49,074 nt of DNA from Verrucomicrobiota bacterium (GCA_016871535.1 VHCZ01000014.1:1-49074), one strand, 5' to 3'; numbered from the stretch's first letter, positions 18,106 through 26,444 are shown. Translations and numbers: made by a program. The notes: generated by a model from the letters alone, not told the origin.

Positions 18106-18320
18106 TTAATTGCTCCCGGCTGCGGTCTGTGGAAGGGATGCCGGAGGAGGAGAGAAACTCGGGACGGCCAGCGTTAGCCCGTGTGGCACGAACAATTTGA
18201 AATCCGACTGATTGACGGTTGCGACTTGCGCCTGCGCCCGGATCGCCGTCGCCGCGATGAGGCAATCAAACCGTGAACCGCGCCGCCGTCCGGTCTTGTT
18301 GAATTCGAGATGGATCTTGT
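18106..18320 (-). pseudogene. C-terminal fragment of a PIN-domain (VapC-like) toxin
   Basis: In a frame different from the antitoxin, the minus strand reads [20 protein letters not shown], then [18 protein letters not shown]. This is the last third of a PIN-domain ribonuclease (conserved Asp of DCLIAATA, then the NxxDF segment). The N-terminal two thirds are gone. The end is extended past the normal C-terminus to TAA at 18106-18108. The join to the antitoxin suggests an internal deletion of a vapBC pair. Confidence 0.75.
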
Positions 18321-18590
18321 CCGGCGCGGTCCCTCCGCCGCCAGACGTTCCTCACGCACCTCGCGCAGGTATTGCTCCGCCTGCTCTGGCTTCAAACGCG
18401 CTTCCTCCTGCAAACGGCGCAGCGCTTCGCGCGGTGACAACGATTCTGTGTCAACAGAGGCGGGGGATTGCGCCGGGCGCACCCCGACCACCGCGTCGCC
18501 TCTGCGAATCCGGATTTGTTGGCCGCCCAGCTCTCGATCCACCCAACGAGCCAAACCTGACTTGGCTTCCTCGACCGTGAACGTTTTCAT
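18174..18590 (-). CDS. Phd-like antitoxin, 3' end fused out of frame to toxin remnant
   Basis: The first 85-90 residues look like a prevent-host-death type antitoxin: [20 protein letters not shown], then [16 protein letters not shown], then a helical toxin-binding tail ([22 protein letters not shown], shown by its Glu/Leu/Arg pattern up to EERLAAEG). After about residue 92 the frame reads the PIN toxin remnant out of frame (Arg/Ser-rich), so the normal antitoxin stop has been lost with the deletion. The DNA-binding N-terminus may still be functional. No intact toxin partner remains. Confidence 0.6.
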   Translation of the reverse strand: MKTFTVEEAKSGLARWVDRELGGQQIRIRRGDAVVGVRPAQSPASVDTESLSPREALRRLQEEARLKPEQAEQYLREVREERLAAEGPRRTRSISNSTRPDGGAVHGLIASSRRRRSGRRRKSQPSISRISNCSCHTG

Positions 18591-18731
18591 GGCCGCAAAT
18601 TGCCGCAGTGCGCTCCACGTAACAAGCCCGCATGATCCCTAGGCGGATTCGAATTGTGCGCGCGGGGCCGACGCGTTGAAGGACCCCGCGACCAAAGTGG
18701 TCAGTAATCAGTGGAGCAAATCATGGGACCG

Positions 18732-18765
18732 CCCACCAATCCACCAATCCATTCATCCACCAATC
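18732..18765. repeat. CCACCAATC short tandem repeat
   Basis: Units of CCACCAATC with one TTCATC variation. It lies immediately upstream of the small frame at 18776 and carries no evident function. Confidence 0.7.
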
Positions 18766-18775
18766 CACTTCCGGC

Positions 18776-19018
18776 GTGCGGGCCTCGAAGCTGCTGACCC
18801 GTTTCGGATTGCGGACGCTCAAGGTGCAAGCCGAGACCGACGAGCAGGGCAACTGGAAGTTGACCAAGAACAATGCGCGGCGATTCTTCTCAACGGACAA
18901 AGACGATTTTCACGACGCGGGAAGGAACGCTTACATTGCGTTCCGCATCTGGCTGCTGGACTGCGATGCTGGCTGGTCAGTGAACGAGTGCGACGCGGCG
19001 TTGTGTCGGAGCTGGTGA
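18776..19018 (+). CDS. Hypothetical protein, 80 residues, possibly a gene fragment
   Basis: GTG-started frame with a protein-like composition (RTLKVQAETDEQGNWKLTKN, then ARRFFSTDKDDFHDAGRNA). The family is not recognised. There is no ribosome binding site and the upstream sequence is a short tandem repeat, so this may be the remaining 3' part of a larger gene in a decaying region rather than an active gene. Confidence 0.3.
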   Translation: MRASKLLTRFGLRTLKVQAETDEQGNWKLTKNNARRFFSTDKDDFHDAGRNAYIAFRIWLLDCDAGWSVNECDAALCRSW

Positions 19019-19837
19019 TTTCAAGGATCCTGACTGTGGTGAAGCGTTCGCAGTCGGCCCCATTCTTCGCCTACTGGCCCGAGACTGCCGAGAGCGCGTC
19101 TGATCACAGAGCAAACCACAACCGCTGGAAAGATTTTTTCTCACTCCTGCGTACGCTCTCACCATGATTTTGCAGGCTTCCCCGAATCTCCGACCAAAAC
19201 ATTCGCGCGCCTTTTGGCCTCTGGCCCCCCAATCTTTACGCCGCTTCCCCGAGTTTCTTCTCAGACACTAGCTAGTGTCCGGGAGAAAACTCGGAAATTT
19301 CGAAACGGGGGCGCCTCGGAAATCGTTCGATTGCGTTTGCTTCATCTCCATCACGATCAGGAGCAACGAGGCGCGGCCCGGACCCAATGCGCTCCGCGCG
19401 AAGCGCAACAGGAAGCAGGCGTTGCCGGTGCTCCTTTTCTTCTTTGGTGATTTGTTCATTTGTTCAGCGATCGGGAGCGGATCAATCTATGTTCATCGTG
19501 AGTTATCCGGAAGACGGAGGTTTGTTGTGCCGAACCTTCCGAGTCCATGTCCCATCTCCATTCGTTCGCTGAACCTCGATGTAAGCATGTTTTTCTCTTG
19601 CCGCGTTCGTTGAACTGTGCGTGTCTGGATTTAACCCTGATGTGGGGTGTGAAAGGAGGTATGGCGAAAGCAAAAGACAAAGTGGTGGTGGAATTGAACG
19701 TCAATTCCGCGCCGCCAGCGATGACCGTCGCGGCTTCGTTTTGTCAAAAACACAAGCCGCGCTGTGCGCCATTGATAATTCCGCCATCCTGGCGAGTTAC
19801 GCCCGGGCGGACACCGACAGCAATCCGAGAGACCGAA
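19019..19837. other. Degenerate region without an intact gene
   Basis: About 800 bases with only short frames of no family character. It holds the palindrome CTAGCTAG near 19268, a segment TTTTTCTCTTGCCGCGTTC near 19590 that recurs near 21440, and the first copy of a diverged 120-base direct repeat (19671-19790). A frame at 19661 (MAKAKDKVVVELNVNSAPP) follows AAAGGAGGT directly with no spacing, which makes real translation doubtful. Confidence 0.5.
19671..19790. repeat. Diverged direct repeat, copy 1 (partner 20941-21072)
   Basis: Shares AAAAGACAAAGTGGTGGTGG, then TTGAACGTCAATTCCGCGCC, with the second copy, and about 60 further bases at lower identity. Copy 1 lacks 12 bases (TTGAAGATCGGC) present in copy 2. 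Confidence 0.85.
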
Positions 19838-19950
19838 TCAACCCCGGGCCAGGCGCAAGCCCGGCACCTGCCCGAAGTGTTCGCGATTGAACGTCAGTAA
19901 TTCGGCGTTGTCTATGGACGAACTCAGAAGGTCACCAAGTTCGAAACTTT
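19838..19950 (-). pseudogene. C-terminal fragment of a PIN-domain toxin
   Basis: The minus strand reads DNAELLTFNREHFGQVPG then LRLARG and a stop at 19838-19840. TFNxxHF...PGL is the usual end of VapC-type PIN ribonucleases. No N-terminal part with the first acidic residues is present upstream, so this is a remnant. Confidence 0.65.
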
Positions 19951-20020
19951 TCCGCTCCTTGGACGAAAATGGCGAGGAGCGTGCGGCTCCCCAGTCCATG
20001 GTGGCCCGCCGCGTAACGGG

Positions 20021-20419
20021 TCAGAAATCGATGCCTTCGTTGAGCAAGTGCCGGCGCTGGTTGACTGCGGCAGGATGGTTCATCTGCAGGACGTGGACGG
20101 TGGCGCGGCCGATGGTCGTTCGACCGCGCACGCGCGCGCCGTCCCATGCGAAATGCTCCTTCCACGAGTCAGCGCGCGGGTTGAACAATCGAGTGAGGAC
20201 ACCGGTCTCCGGGTCCACGCCGGACAGGTTCGGGCCTTTGAATCGGTTGCACCGGGCACAAGCCAAAGCGAGGTTCTCCAATGTCGCCGGGCCGCCATGC
20301 TGCTCGGCAACGATGTGATCGAATTGCAGAGGCAGTTCCGCAACGCGTTCGGGAAGGTGACAGTACTCGCAACGAAATCCGGCGCGGCGTCGCACGGTTG
20401 CTTTGCGCCGGGCATCCAT
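20021..20419 (-). CDS. HNH endonuclease
   Basis: 132-residue protein with a classical HNH fold. Zinc cysteines C17-x2-C20 lie in RCEYC, the DH pair in LQFDHIVAEQHGG, then ENLALACARCNRFKG with the second cysteine pair and the HNH asparagine, and LFNPRADSWKEHFAW after it, typical of short stand-alone HNH proteins. Function is nuclease activity on DNA with unknown target. The gene begins one base after the stop codon of the 20421-20723 gene, so the two form a small operon. Confidence 0.9.
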   Translation of the reverse strand: MDARRKATVRRRAGFRCEYCHLPERVAELPLQFDHIVAEQHGGPATLENLALACARCNRFKGPNLSGVDPETGVLTRLFNPRADSWKEHFAWDGARVRGRTTIGRATVHVLQMNHPAAVNQRRHLLNEGIDF

Positions 20420-20420
20420 G

Positions 20421-20723
20421 TCAGCCGGGGCGGGCGATCACGGCGCGCGGCCGATACCGCCGGAGGGAGAGGCGGGCTTTGCTCTTGAGGCAGATCAGCG
20501 CAGATTCGATAGACAGGTATTCGTCCAACTCGCGTTCTTCGGCGGCGGTGAGCGCTCCGGCGCGAGCCTTGGCGGAGAGGTGATCGGCGCGCTGTCGGTC
20601 CGCGTCAGAGAACTTCCAGCGCAGGACGGCCCGCGCTTCCTCGGGCGACAGGTCATCCAGATCGGGCCGGATGATCCGTTCCCAGATCGTTGCCGACGCG
20701 CTCTCCGTGGTGATCGTGCTCAT
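20421..20723 (-). CDS. Conserved-looking small protein upstream of the HNH endonuclease
   Basis: 100 residues starting MSTITTESASATIWERIIRP, with DLSPEEARAVLRWKFSDADR and a charged helical middle ending LDEYLSIESALICLKSKARL. This pattern is common in small proteins encoded directly before HNH endonucleases. ATG 20723 is used. The frame stays open upstream to 21068, but that part overlaps a PIN-toxin remnant and has no related character. Only one base separates the stop from the endonuclease start. Function unknown; an accessory or regulatory role to the nuclease is a guess. Confidence 0.7.
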   Translation of the reverse strand: MSTITTESASATIWERIIRPDLDDLSPEEARAVLRWKFSDADRQRADHLSAKARAGALTAAEERELDEYLSIESALICLKSKARLSLRRYRPRAVIARPG

Positions 20724-20799
20724 GGTCAGTTCTATAGCAGACTCTTTCCCGAACAGCAATCTTCGAGTCATTGAGGTCATTGAGGCCGCGAATGAAGCG

Positions 20800-20980
20800 A
20801 ATCCACACACAGGCGCTCGGGGCGGGCACGTTGCAGCTCTGGTGTTTGCCAGCGGCGAGCTCCTCAACAACGGAGTTGGGAATCCAGACGTCCGAGAATA
20901 GACGCGGCAGCCAGTCCAGTGCGCCGATTTGGGGAAGATAAAAAAGACAAAGTGGTGGTGGAGTTGAACGTCAATTCCGC
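20800..20980 (-). pseudogene. N-terminal/middle fragment of a PIN-domain toxin (DUF3368-like)
   Basis: The minus strand reads YLPQIGALDWLPRLFSDVWI, then PNSVVEELAAGKHQ, which matches the first half of stand-alone PIN toxins whose start is NTSPLIYLxxIGxLxLLP. The start itself survives only as TFNSTTTLSF in another frame (about 20950-20980), so a small indel has broken it. Downstream the fragment runs into the promoter region of the HNH operon. Confidence 0.65.
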
Positions 20981-21072
20981 GCCGCCATTGAAGATCGGCG
21001 ATGACCGCCGCGGTTTCTTGTTGTGTCGAAAACGCAAGCCGCGCTTTTCGCCAGTGAAACTCCTCCATCGTA
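20941..21072. repeat. Diverged direct repeat, copy 2 (partner 19671-19790)
   Basis: See copy 1. This copy overlaps the broken start of the PIN-toxin remnant, so the duplicated piece may derive from that toxin locus. Confidence 0.85.
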
Positions 21073-21107
21073 GAGAGGTGCTGAGGCTTATCAGGGAAAG
21101 TTGGATC

Positions 21108-21362
21108 TCACTCGTCGAGCTGAGCGGTTTGCGCGGCGACGAGTGGGTCTAACTCGCTGCGGTGGTCTTCGTAATAGGCCAGGCATTCATAAACCTGCGC
21201 GCGGGTCAGCCGGGGAAAGCTTGCCACCACTTCATCGACCGAGGCTCCGGTTTTCGTCATCGCGAGGACGTCATGCACGCCGATGCGCGTGCCCTCCACG
21301 ACAGGGTGGCCCGAACGCACTCCCACTTTACGGACTATGTAACCGTTACTCGTCGCAATCAT
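21108..21362 (-). CDS. DUF433 domain protein (antitoxin-like)
   Basis: 84 residues, the usual size. The winged-helix DUF433 core is clear: SGHPVVEGTRIGVHDVLAM, then GASVDEVVASFPRLTRAQVY and ECLAYYEDHRSELD. Such proteins are often the antitoxin partner of a PIN-like toxin encoded directly downstream. Here the downstream position (below 21108) holds only a broken PIN fragment, so it appears to be an orphan. ATG 21362 is the natural start; a longer frame exists upstream without family character. Confidence 0.85.
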   Translation of the reverse strand: MIATSNGYIVRKVGVRSGHPVVEGTRIGVHDVLAMTKTGASVDEVVASFPRLTRAQVYECLAYYEDHRSELDPLVAAQTAQLDE

Positions 21363-21685
21363 GCGCGGAACGTATCCGTTCTCCCGGGTGAGTTCAAGCC
21401 GGTTGAAATGCTTGTTGCTGCTTGTTGCGATCAGAATCGATTTTTCTCTTGCCGCGTTCATCGAACTGGGCGTGTGTCTGGAGTTACCCTTGGTTCGGTA
21501 ATGCGGAAGTTCCTGTTGACCTCCGGCCCGTTGTCGCAGCGGACCATCCTGGGCAATGCCGGCTTCGACGTGGAGGAAGGCTCGCTCGTGGATGATCCGA
21601 AGTGCATCGTGGATCGCGAGACCCATCGAGACGAAAGCGTGAGGCTCCGCTCTTCCCCGCAACTCAAAGACTGCCCCTGACGTTT
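21363..21685. other. Spacer without a recognisable gene
   Basis: Contains the second copy of the TTTTTCTCTTGCCGCGTTC segment (about 21440). Several short frames on both strands are open across 21481-21660 but none shows a family signature. Confidence 0.5.
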
Positions 21686-22945
21686 CTATCCGTATCGGTC
21701 CGGATTCAGAAGCGCTATGTCGATCGATGGCTTTTCATCGGAAAGGACTTCCGAAATGAGCTTGCCCGTGATGGGCCCCAGGCTCAGGCCCAGCATCGCG
21801 TGGCCGGTGGCAATGGAAAGGTTCGCGTAGCGCCGAACGCGACCCACATACGGCAATCCATCGGGCGAAACAGGGCGCAACCCGCACCACGGCTGAACTC
21901 CCTCGAAGTCTTTCGGCGAAAAATCCGGATAGTACTTCGGCACGGCCTTGAGAATTCCTTGGACACGGATGGGATTGATCTCTTCGTTGAGGTCCGCGAT
22001 TTCCATGGTGCCGCCGAAGCGCAGCGACGATCCCATGGGCGTGGCAGCCACGCGGGCTTCGGTGAAGATAGCGCAAATGGAGGGAAGCTGCCGCGGCTTC
22101 GGCAGGGTCAGGCTGTAGCCTTTGCCGGCTTGCATCGGGAGCCGAAGCTCCAATTCGCGCGCCAGGACCGGCGACCAGGAGCCGCCGCAGATCACGAATT
22201 CATCGGCGGAGACTTCCCCTTGGGACGTCTGCACGCTCGTAATGCGTGATGCGTGATGCGTAAAGCCCTTGACTTCGGTGTTCCACGAAAACTGGGCGCC
22301 AAGTTTGGCAAGCTGTTGCTGCAAGGCGGCCATGAACCGCTGCGGCGTGAGGTGGCAATCCAGCGGGAAATAAACCGAGCCGCAAATGTCCATGCGCACG
22401 TTGGGATCGAGTTTCGCCGTTTGTCTGGCATCAAGCACCTCCGCTGGGATTCCAAGGGATCGGGCTTGCTCGGCGGTTTTCGCTTCCTCTTCGAACGCAT
22501 TTTCGGTTTTGCAGAGCGCGAGGAGACCCTTTTTCACCAGGCCGAAGTCATTGTCGGGAAGCGCCGCGAGTTCCTCGAAACAAGCGCGGCTGGCCAGGCT
22601 GAGGTCGCGCAAGACCGGCGCGGCCTGAGCAACGCGTTGAGCGTTGGCGGCGCAGTAGAATTTCCAGCCCCAGCTCACGAGGTCCCAACTCAAGCGCGGC
22701 TTGATGTAGAACGGGCTTTCCGGATTCCACATCCATTTGAGACCCAGCGCAACCATGCCGGGGGCCGCCAGGGGCACGAAGTGGCTCGGCGTGATCATCC
22801 CGGCGTTGCCGTAGGAACAGTTCCAATGTTCGGATGCCACCCGATCCAAAATGGTCACCCGATGCCCCCGCCGCGCGAGATAATACGCCGTGCTCAGGCC
22901 GATGACGCCGCCGCCGATAATTAAGACCCCTTTCGCCATGGACAT
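21686..22945 (-). CDS. FAD-dependent D-amino acid dehydrogenase, probably D-hydroxyproline dehydrogenase
   Basis: 419-residue DadA/DAO-type flavoprotein. The FAD dinucleotide motif IIGGGVIGLSTAYYLARRGH is at the N-terminus, SYGNAGMITPSHFVPLAAPG follows, and the C-terminal part has GVQPWCGLRPVSPDGLPYVG and ATGHAMLGLSLGPITGKLIS. The family oxidises D-amino acids or cyclic imino acids, passing electrons to the respiratory chain or oxygen. A 4-hydroxyproline epimerase gene lies 2 kb upstream and a DapA-family deaminase gene is near, so oxidation of cis-4-hydroxy-D-proline to pyrroline-4-hydroxy-2-carboxylate is the best guess. A general D-amino acid dehydrogenase remains possible. Start ATG 22945 or 22939. 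Confidence 0.85.
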   Translation of the reverse strand: MSMAKGVLIIGGGVIGLSTAYYLARRGHRVTILDRVASEHWNCSYGNAGMITPSHFVPLAAPGMVALGLKWMWNPESPFYIKPRLSWDLVSWGWKFYCAANAQRVAQAAPVLRDLSLASRACFEELAALPDNDFGLVKKGLLALCKTENAFEEEAKTAEQARSLGIPAEVLDARQTAKLDPNVRMDICGSVYFPLDCHLTPQRFMAALQQQLAKLGAQFSWNTEVKGFTHHASRITSVQTSQGEVSADEFVICGGSWSPVLARELELRLPMQAGKGYSLTLPKPRQLPSICAIFTEARVAATPMGSSLRFGGTMEIADLNEEINPIRVQGILKAVPKYYPDFSPKDFEGVQPWCGLRPVSPDGLPYVGRVRRYANLSIATGHAMLGLSLGPITGKLISEVLSDEKPSIDIALLNPDRYG

Positions 22946-22980
22946 CGCTAATCCTTCAATGTGAGAGGACCTTGAGAAAT

Positions 22981-23124
22981 CCCCACGAATTCAAGGCGGA
23001 CCACAAATTCGAGATTATGAGATTTCTCATTCGTGGTCGCTCTGAATTTGTGGGGACCCTTTGCTTTTGAGCACCCATTGCCAATCCAGATTTCTCATTC
23101 GTGATCCGCCCTGAATTCGTGGGG
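22981..23124. repeat. Family E hairpin repeat (one full copy and one half copy)
   Basis: CCCCACGAATTCAAGGCGGACCA pairs with GGTCGCTCTGAATTTGTGGGG (22981-23055), followed by a further right arm (23088-23124, ATCCGCCCTGAATTCGTGGGG). Related: 26445-26512 and half of 47740-47768. It lies between two codirectional genes. Confidence 0.85.
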
Positions 23125-23140
23125 AGTCACCAGCGTCCAC

Positions 23141-24640
23141 TCATTCGCCGTCGAGCGCGCGGATGGGAAATTCCTGCGAGGCGTTGTGTTGTTCGCCCAG
23201 GATTCTCTCCAACTTGGCCACCATCTCAGGATGTTCGGCCGCGACATCCCTCGTTTCACTCGGATCGCGCGCGAGGTCGTAGAGTTCCGTGCGGATGGCG
23301 GGGGTCGGTTGTTTCCGGGGCGGATTCAGATTTTGGCGCACAGCCTTCCAATCGCCGACGCGCACCGATTGCTGTCCGCCATACGCGGGAAACTCGCGGT
23401 ACAGGAATGGACGCGGCCTCTGCCTTTTGCCGAGCAACGTCGGGGCGAAGCTAATCCCATCGATGTTCTTCGCCGTGGCTTTCTGGCTCCCGATCAGTTC
23501 GAGCAACGTCGGCACCCAATCCTCGAAGCCCGTCAATCGATTCGAGGCCTTGCCTGCCGCGATGCGGCCTTTCCAACGCACAAGGCACGGGACGCGCACG
23601 CCGGCTTCGTAGAGCGAACCCTTGCGCCCTCGGAAAGCGTGCGCCGAATTGAAGAAATCCGTTTCGGTGCCGCCGAGCCGATTGTAGAGCGGGCCATTGT
23701 CCGAGCTGAAAACGAAAATCGTTTTCTCGTCCAGGCCGAGCTCATTCACCAGGGCCATGACGCGTCCGACCTCACGATCCATGCGCGTGATCATCGCGGC
23801 GTACGCAGCGCGCGGCGTGCGATGCGGCAGATAATTTCTGTCGCCCAGGTAGGGTTCCTCGGGGAACTGGCCGGCGTATTCCGCAAGCGAATCCTCCGGC
23901 ACTTGCAGCGCCAGATGCGGGACGGTGGTTGGATAATAGAGAAAGAAAGGCCGGTCCTTGTTCTCGCGAATGAAGCGCAGCGCTTGGTCCCCGATCAGAT
24001 CCGGCGCGTAATCCTTGCCAGTGTATCTCGTGTAGCTGGCGGGATCGCGGGGGTCTGCGTCGGCCGGGAACTTTTGGTGCGCGGAAAACGCCGGGTTATT
24101 GAGCATTACCCGCCGGGCATTGTCCCAGAGCGAAGTCGGGTAATAATTGTGCGCGATGCTCTGGCAATTGTAGCCGAAGAAACGGTCGATGCCCTGTTTC
24201 AAAGGCTCACCGGTGCTGCCCGGGCCGCCGAGGCCCCATTTGCCAAACGCGCCGGTCACATAGCCCTGTTCTTGGAGGAGCTTTCCCAGAGTGACGGTGT
24301 CGGCGGGAATGGGGTATTGCCCTTCCGGTTTGACGCCGCGATTGTCGCGGATGAACGCGTGCCCGGGATGTTTGCCGGTCATGAGCACGCAACGCGACGG
24401 CGCGCACACGGCGTTGCCGGAGTAATGCTGCGTGAAGCGCATGCCTTCGGCCGCGAGGCGGTCGATATTGGGCGTGCGGATTTTCTTTTGGCCGAAGCAA
24501 CCCAGGTCGCCGTAGCCGAGATCGTCGGCAAGGATGAAGATGATGCTGGGTTTCCGGGCGGTTGGCGCCGCGGCCGAGGCCACAGGAAGCCCCAGGGCAA
24601 CCAGCCATGAAATGAGGGAGAGATAACCAGACGAATTCAT
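23141..24640 (-). CDS. Exported sulfatase (arylsulfatase type)
   Basis: 499 residues with a signal peptide (YLSLISWLVALGLPVASA). The formylglycine site is C79-A-P-S-R within AVCAPSRCVLMTGK. Metal ligands are in IIFILADDLGYGDLG at the N-terminus and in FVFSSDNGPLYNR in the middle, and the C-terminal subdomain has YDLARDPSETRDVA. It removes sulfate esters in the periplasm or outside, probably from sulfated glycans. ATG 24640 starts the signal peptide. The upstream in-frame extension is repeat sequence (GRLEACPTL). It needs a formylglycine-generating enzyme, which is not in the window. It sits between two hydroxyproline-pathway candidates. Confidence 0.92.
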   Translation of the reverse strand: MNSSGYLSLISWLVALGLPVASAAAPTARKPSIIFILADDLGYGDLGCFGQKKIRTPNIDRLAAEGMRFTQHYSGNAVCAPSRCVLMTGKHPGHAFIRDNRGVKPEGQYPIPADTVTLGKLLQEQGYVTGAFGKWGLGGPGSTGEPLKQGIDRFFGYNCQSIAHNYYPTSLWDNARRVMLNNPAFSAHQKFPADADPRDPASYTRYTGKDYAPDLIGDQALRFIRENKDRPFFLYYPTTVPHLALQVPEDSLAEYAGQFPEEPYLGDRNYLPHRTPRAAYAAMITRMDREVGRVMALVNELGLDEKTIFVFSSDNGPLYNRLGGTETDFFNSAHAFRGRKGSLYEAGVRVPCLVRWKGRIAAGKASNRLTGFEDWVPTLLELIGSQKATAKNIDGISFAPTLLGKRQRPRPFLYREFPAYGGQQSVRVGDWKAVRQNLNPPRKQPTPAIRTELYDLARDPSETRDVAAEHPEMVAKLERILGEQHNASQEFPIRALDGE

Positions 24641-24670
24641 AACGATGCGAGCGTGCTTGTCTCTCAAAGT

Positions 24671-24695
24671 AGGGCAGGCTTCCAGCCTGCCTGGC
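24671..24695. repeat. Family G short palindrome (GTAGGGCAGGCTTCCAGCCTGCC)
   Basis: A 25-base hairpin 5' of the sulfatase start. Copies with small changes occur at 28841-28866, 29003-29023 (inverted), 45911-45935 and 46547-46573 (inverted). Three of the five lie just 5' of gene starts. Confidence 0.85.
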
Positions 24696-24741
24696 AAGCG
24701 GATTCCGCGATCCACCTGGCCGGAACGATTCATTTGGAACT

Positions 24742-24890
24742 GGGGAGCACACGCGCCTCACGTGTTCCGACTGGCGCCTCGCCAGCCGGAACGTGGTTTC
24801 AAACACGGTACAGAGTGGGACGGCTTCAGTCCGATTGAATGGAGTCGGCGAGGGCGCCGACTCCAACACGCGGGGCGCGTGCGCTCCCCA
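24742..24890. repeat. Family D palindromic repeat, copy 2
   Basis: GGGGAGCACACGCG to CGCGTGCGCTCCCC, with inner arms GGAGTCGGCGAGGGCGCCGACTCC. It fills the gap between the epimerase and sulfatase genes together with the family G unit. Confidence 0.88.
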
Positions 24891-24962
24891 GCCGAGCTGT
24901 CGTCGATGGCGATTGGCTCGCGAGGACGCTCCCCACCTTCCTTGAAGGATACTCCACTCCGC

Positions 24963-25922
24963 TTACGCTCGAATTCCCCAGCAGAACGGATCTTGGTCTT
25001 GAAGCAGCAAGGTCGCTTCCGAGTTGACAAACGCCGTGCCGGTGATGGTTGGAGCCACCGTGCCCTTTGCGCGGTCAAGCCAGCGGTAACGGCCGGTGAA
25101 AAGACTGCCCAGAATACTTTCTTGCACCCACGGCTGGCCTTCTTCGAGTTTTCCGTCTGCGGCGAGGCAAGCCAGCTTGGCGCTCGTGCCGGTGCCGCAG
25201 GGCGAGCGGTCATACGCTTTGCCTGGACACAACACAAAATTCCGCGACTTCGCCCACGAGTTGACCGGCGGCCCGAAGATCTCGACGTGATCCACTTCGG
25301 GGAACCCTTGCGCGTTCACGGCCTGCCGGATGCGCCAGGTGAAGTCGGTGAGCTTCTCAACATTGCCCAGTTCCAGCGCTTGCTCGTGGCGTTCGACCAA
25401 AAAGAACCAATTGCCTCCCCACGCCACATCTCCGGTAACCGATACGGCAGGGCGCTTCCCCGGCGCGCCGTCCGCATGCGACACCTCGACGACGATTCCC
25501 TTGGCCTTTCGATAGCTCGGCACGTTGTTCACGGAAACGCTGCCGTCCGCGTTCAACGTCGCCGTCACGACGCCCACCGGCGTATCGATGCGATGCTCGC
25601 CCGGCTTGATTTTTCCCATGTGCGCGAGCGTCACGATCAAGCCGATGGCGCCGTGGCCGCACATGCCCAGGTAACCGACGTTGTTGAAAAAAATGACGCC
25701 GGCGGCGCACGACGAGTCGCCGGGCTCGACGAGCAACGCGCCGACGAGCACGTCGGAGCCGCGCGGTTCATTGACGACCGCCGAGCGAAAGCCGTCGTGT
25801 GTCTGGCGAAAAACTTTCAGCCGTTCGGCCACGGTCCCGCCGCCGAGGTCCGGCCCGCCGCGGATCACGACGCGCGTGGGCTCGCCGCCGGTGTGGGAAT
25901 CGATGATTTGGATGCGGTTCAT
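24963..25922 (-). CDS. 4-hydroxyproline 2-epimerase (proline racemase family)
   Basis: 319 residues of the proline racemase superfamily. Both catalytic cysteines are present, C88 in [11 protein letters not shown] and C242 in [13 protein letters not shown], which marks an epimerase or racemase rather than the dehydratase branch (which has Thr in place of the second Cys). The N-terminus [13 protein letters not shown] and the [13 protein letters not shown] stretch are typical of trans-4-hydroxy-L-proline 2-epimerases, which make cis-4-hydroxy-D-proline. The next gene on this strand is a sulfatase, followed by the probable D-hydroxyproline dehydrogenase. Hydroxyproline comes from collagen or plant cell-wall glycoproteins, so this would be a peptide-scavenging pathway. 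Confidence 0.9.
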   Translation of the reverse strand: MNRIQIIDSHTGGEPTRVVIRGGPDLGGGTVAERLKVFRQTHDGFRSAVVNEPRGSDVLVGALLVEPGDSSCAAGVIFFNNVGYLGMCGHGAIGLIVTLAHMGKIKPGEHRIDTPVGVVTATLNADGSVSVNNVPSYRKAKGIVVEVSHADGAPGKRPAVSVTGDVAWGGNWFFLVERHEQALELGNVEKLTDFTWRIRQAVNAQGFPEVDHVEIFGPPVNSWAKSRNFVLCPGKAYDRSPCGTGTSAKLACLAADGKLEEGQPWVQESILGSLFTGRYRWLDRAKGTVAPTITGTAFVNSEATLLLQDQDPFCWGIRA

Positions 25923-26012
25923 CTTGATTGCAGGGCCAGATTTCTAACCGATGACTCCCACGCAAACCATGATTTTCTCGACGCTGGGAGCAACCCACCA
26001 TATTTTAGGGGC

Positions 26013-26429
26013 GTGGGCAAAGTCATCGAGAAGATTGAAATTCAGAATTGGGGAGACGTTGAGCTTGCCGCTGCCGGCGCTCGAAAAACCGCGCCGCGCT
26101 CGCTGGCGACGGAGGCATTAATTGACACGGGCGCGGGCTTTTTCTACCTCAAAAGGAATCTGGTGAAAAAGCTCGGCTTGCGCCCCATCGATAAAGTGCG
26201 CTCTCGCACCATGTCGAATCGCATCGAGGAACGCCGTGTCTGTTCGCCCGTGGAACTGAAACTGGCGGGGCGCACCGGCATCTTTCAAGTCGTTGAAATC
26301 CCGGATGAACTGCCCAACCTCATCGGCCAAATCCCGCTCGAAGCGTTGGACCTTGTCGTCGATCTGCGGAAACGCCGCGTGGTCCCCAATCCCGAACACC
26401 CCGGCGGCCCGCTCTTCGACGAGTTCTAG
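26013..26429 (+). CDS. Retropepsin-like aspartyl protease domain protein
   Basis: 138 residues consisting of one retropepsin-like fold: catalytic ALIDTGAGFFYLKRNLVKK, a flap-like RTMSNRIEERRVCSPVEL, and GQIPLEALDLVVDLRKRRV at the end. No signal peptide or membrane segment, so cytoplasmic. GTG 26013 follows TTTTAGGGGC, an acceptable ribosome binding site. The frame runs open far upstream but that part is antisense to the epimerase gene. The protein would act as a dimer, as single-domain retropepsins do. Its substrate is unknown. It is the only plus-strand gene in this part of the window. Confidence 0.8.
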   Translation: MGKVIEKIEIQNWGDVELAAAGARKTAPRSLATEALIDTGAGFFYLKRNLVKKLGLRPIDKVRSRTMSNRIEERRVCSPVELKLAGRTGIFQVVEIPDELPNLIGQIPLEALDLVVDLRKRRVVPNPEHPGGPLFDEF

Positions 26430-26444
26430 CCGCGCGGTTATCTT

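Noticed and set aside
18649-18660. GGATTCGAATTG considered as a tRNA T-arm
   Set aside because: No acceptor stem, anticodon arm or 3' end could be built around it on either strand.
21458-21667. Minus-strand reading with MVRCDNGPEV, reminiscent of a DDE transposase motif
   Set aside because: The surrounding residues do not resemble any integrase core, and no terminal repeats or other transposase motifs are nearby; most likely chance.
23186-24610. 474-codon plus-strand open frame
   Set aside because: It is antisense to the clear sulfatase gene (signal peptide, CAPSR site) and its translation has no family character; long antisense frames are common in GC-rich DNA.
24645-26429. Very long plus-strand frame ending in the aspartyl protease
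   Set aside because: Its first 450 codons are antisense to the epimerase gene and run through a family D repeat; only the last 138 codons (GTG 26013) look like protein.
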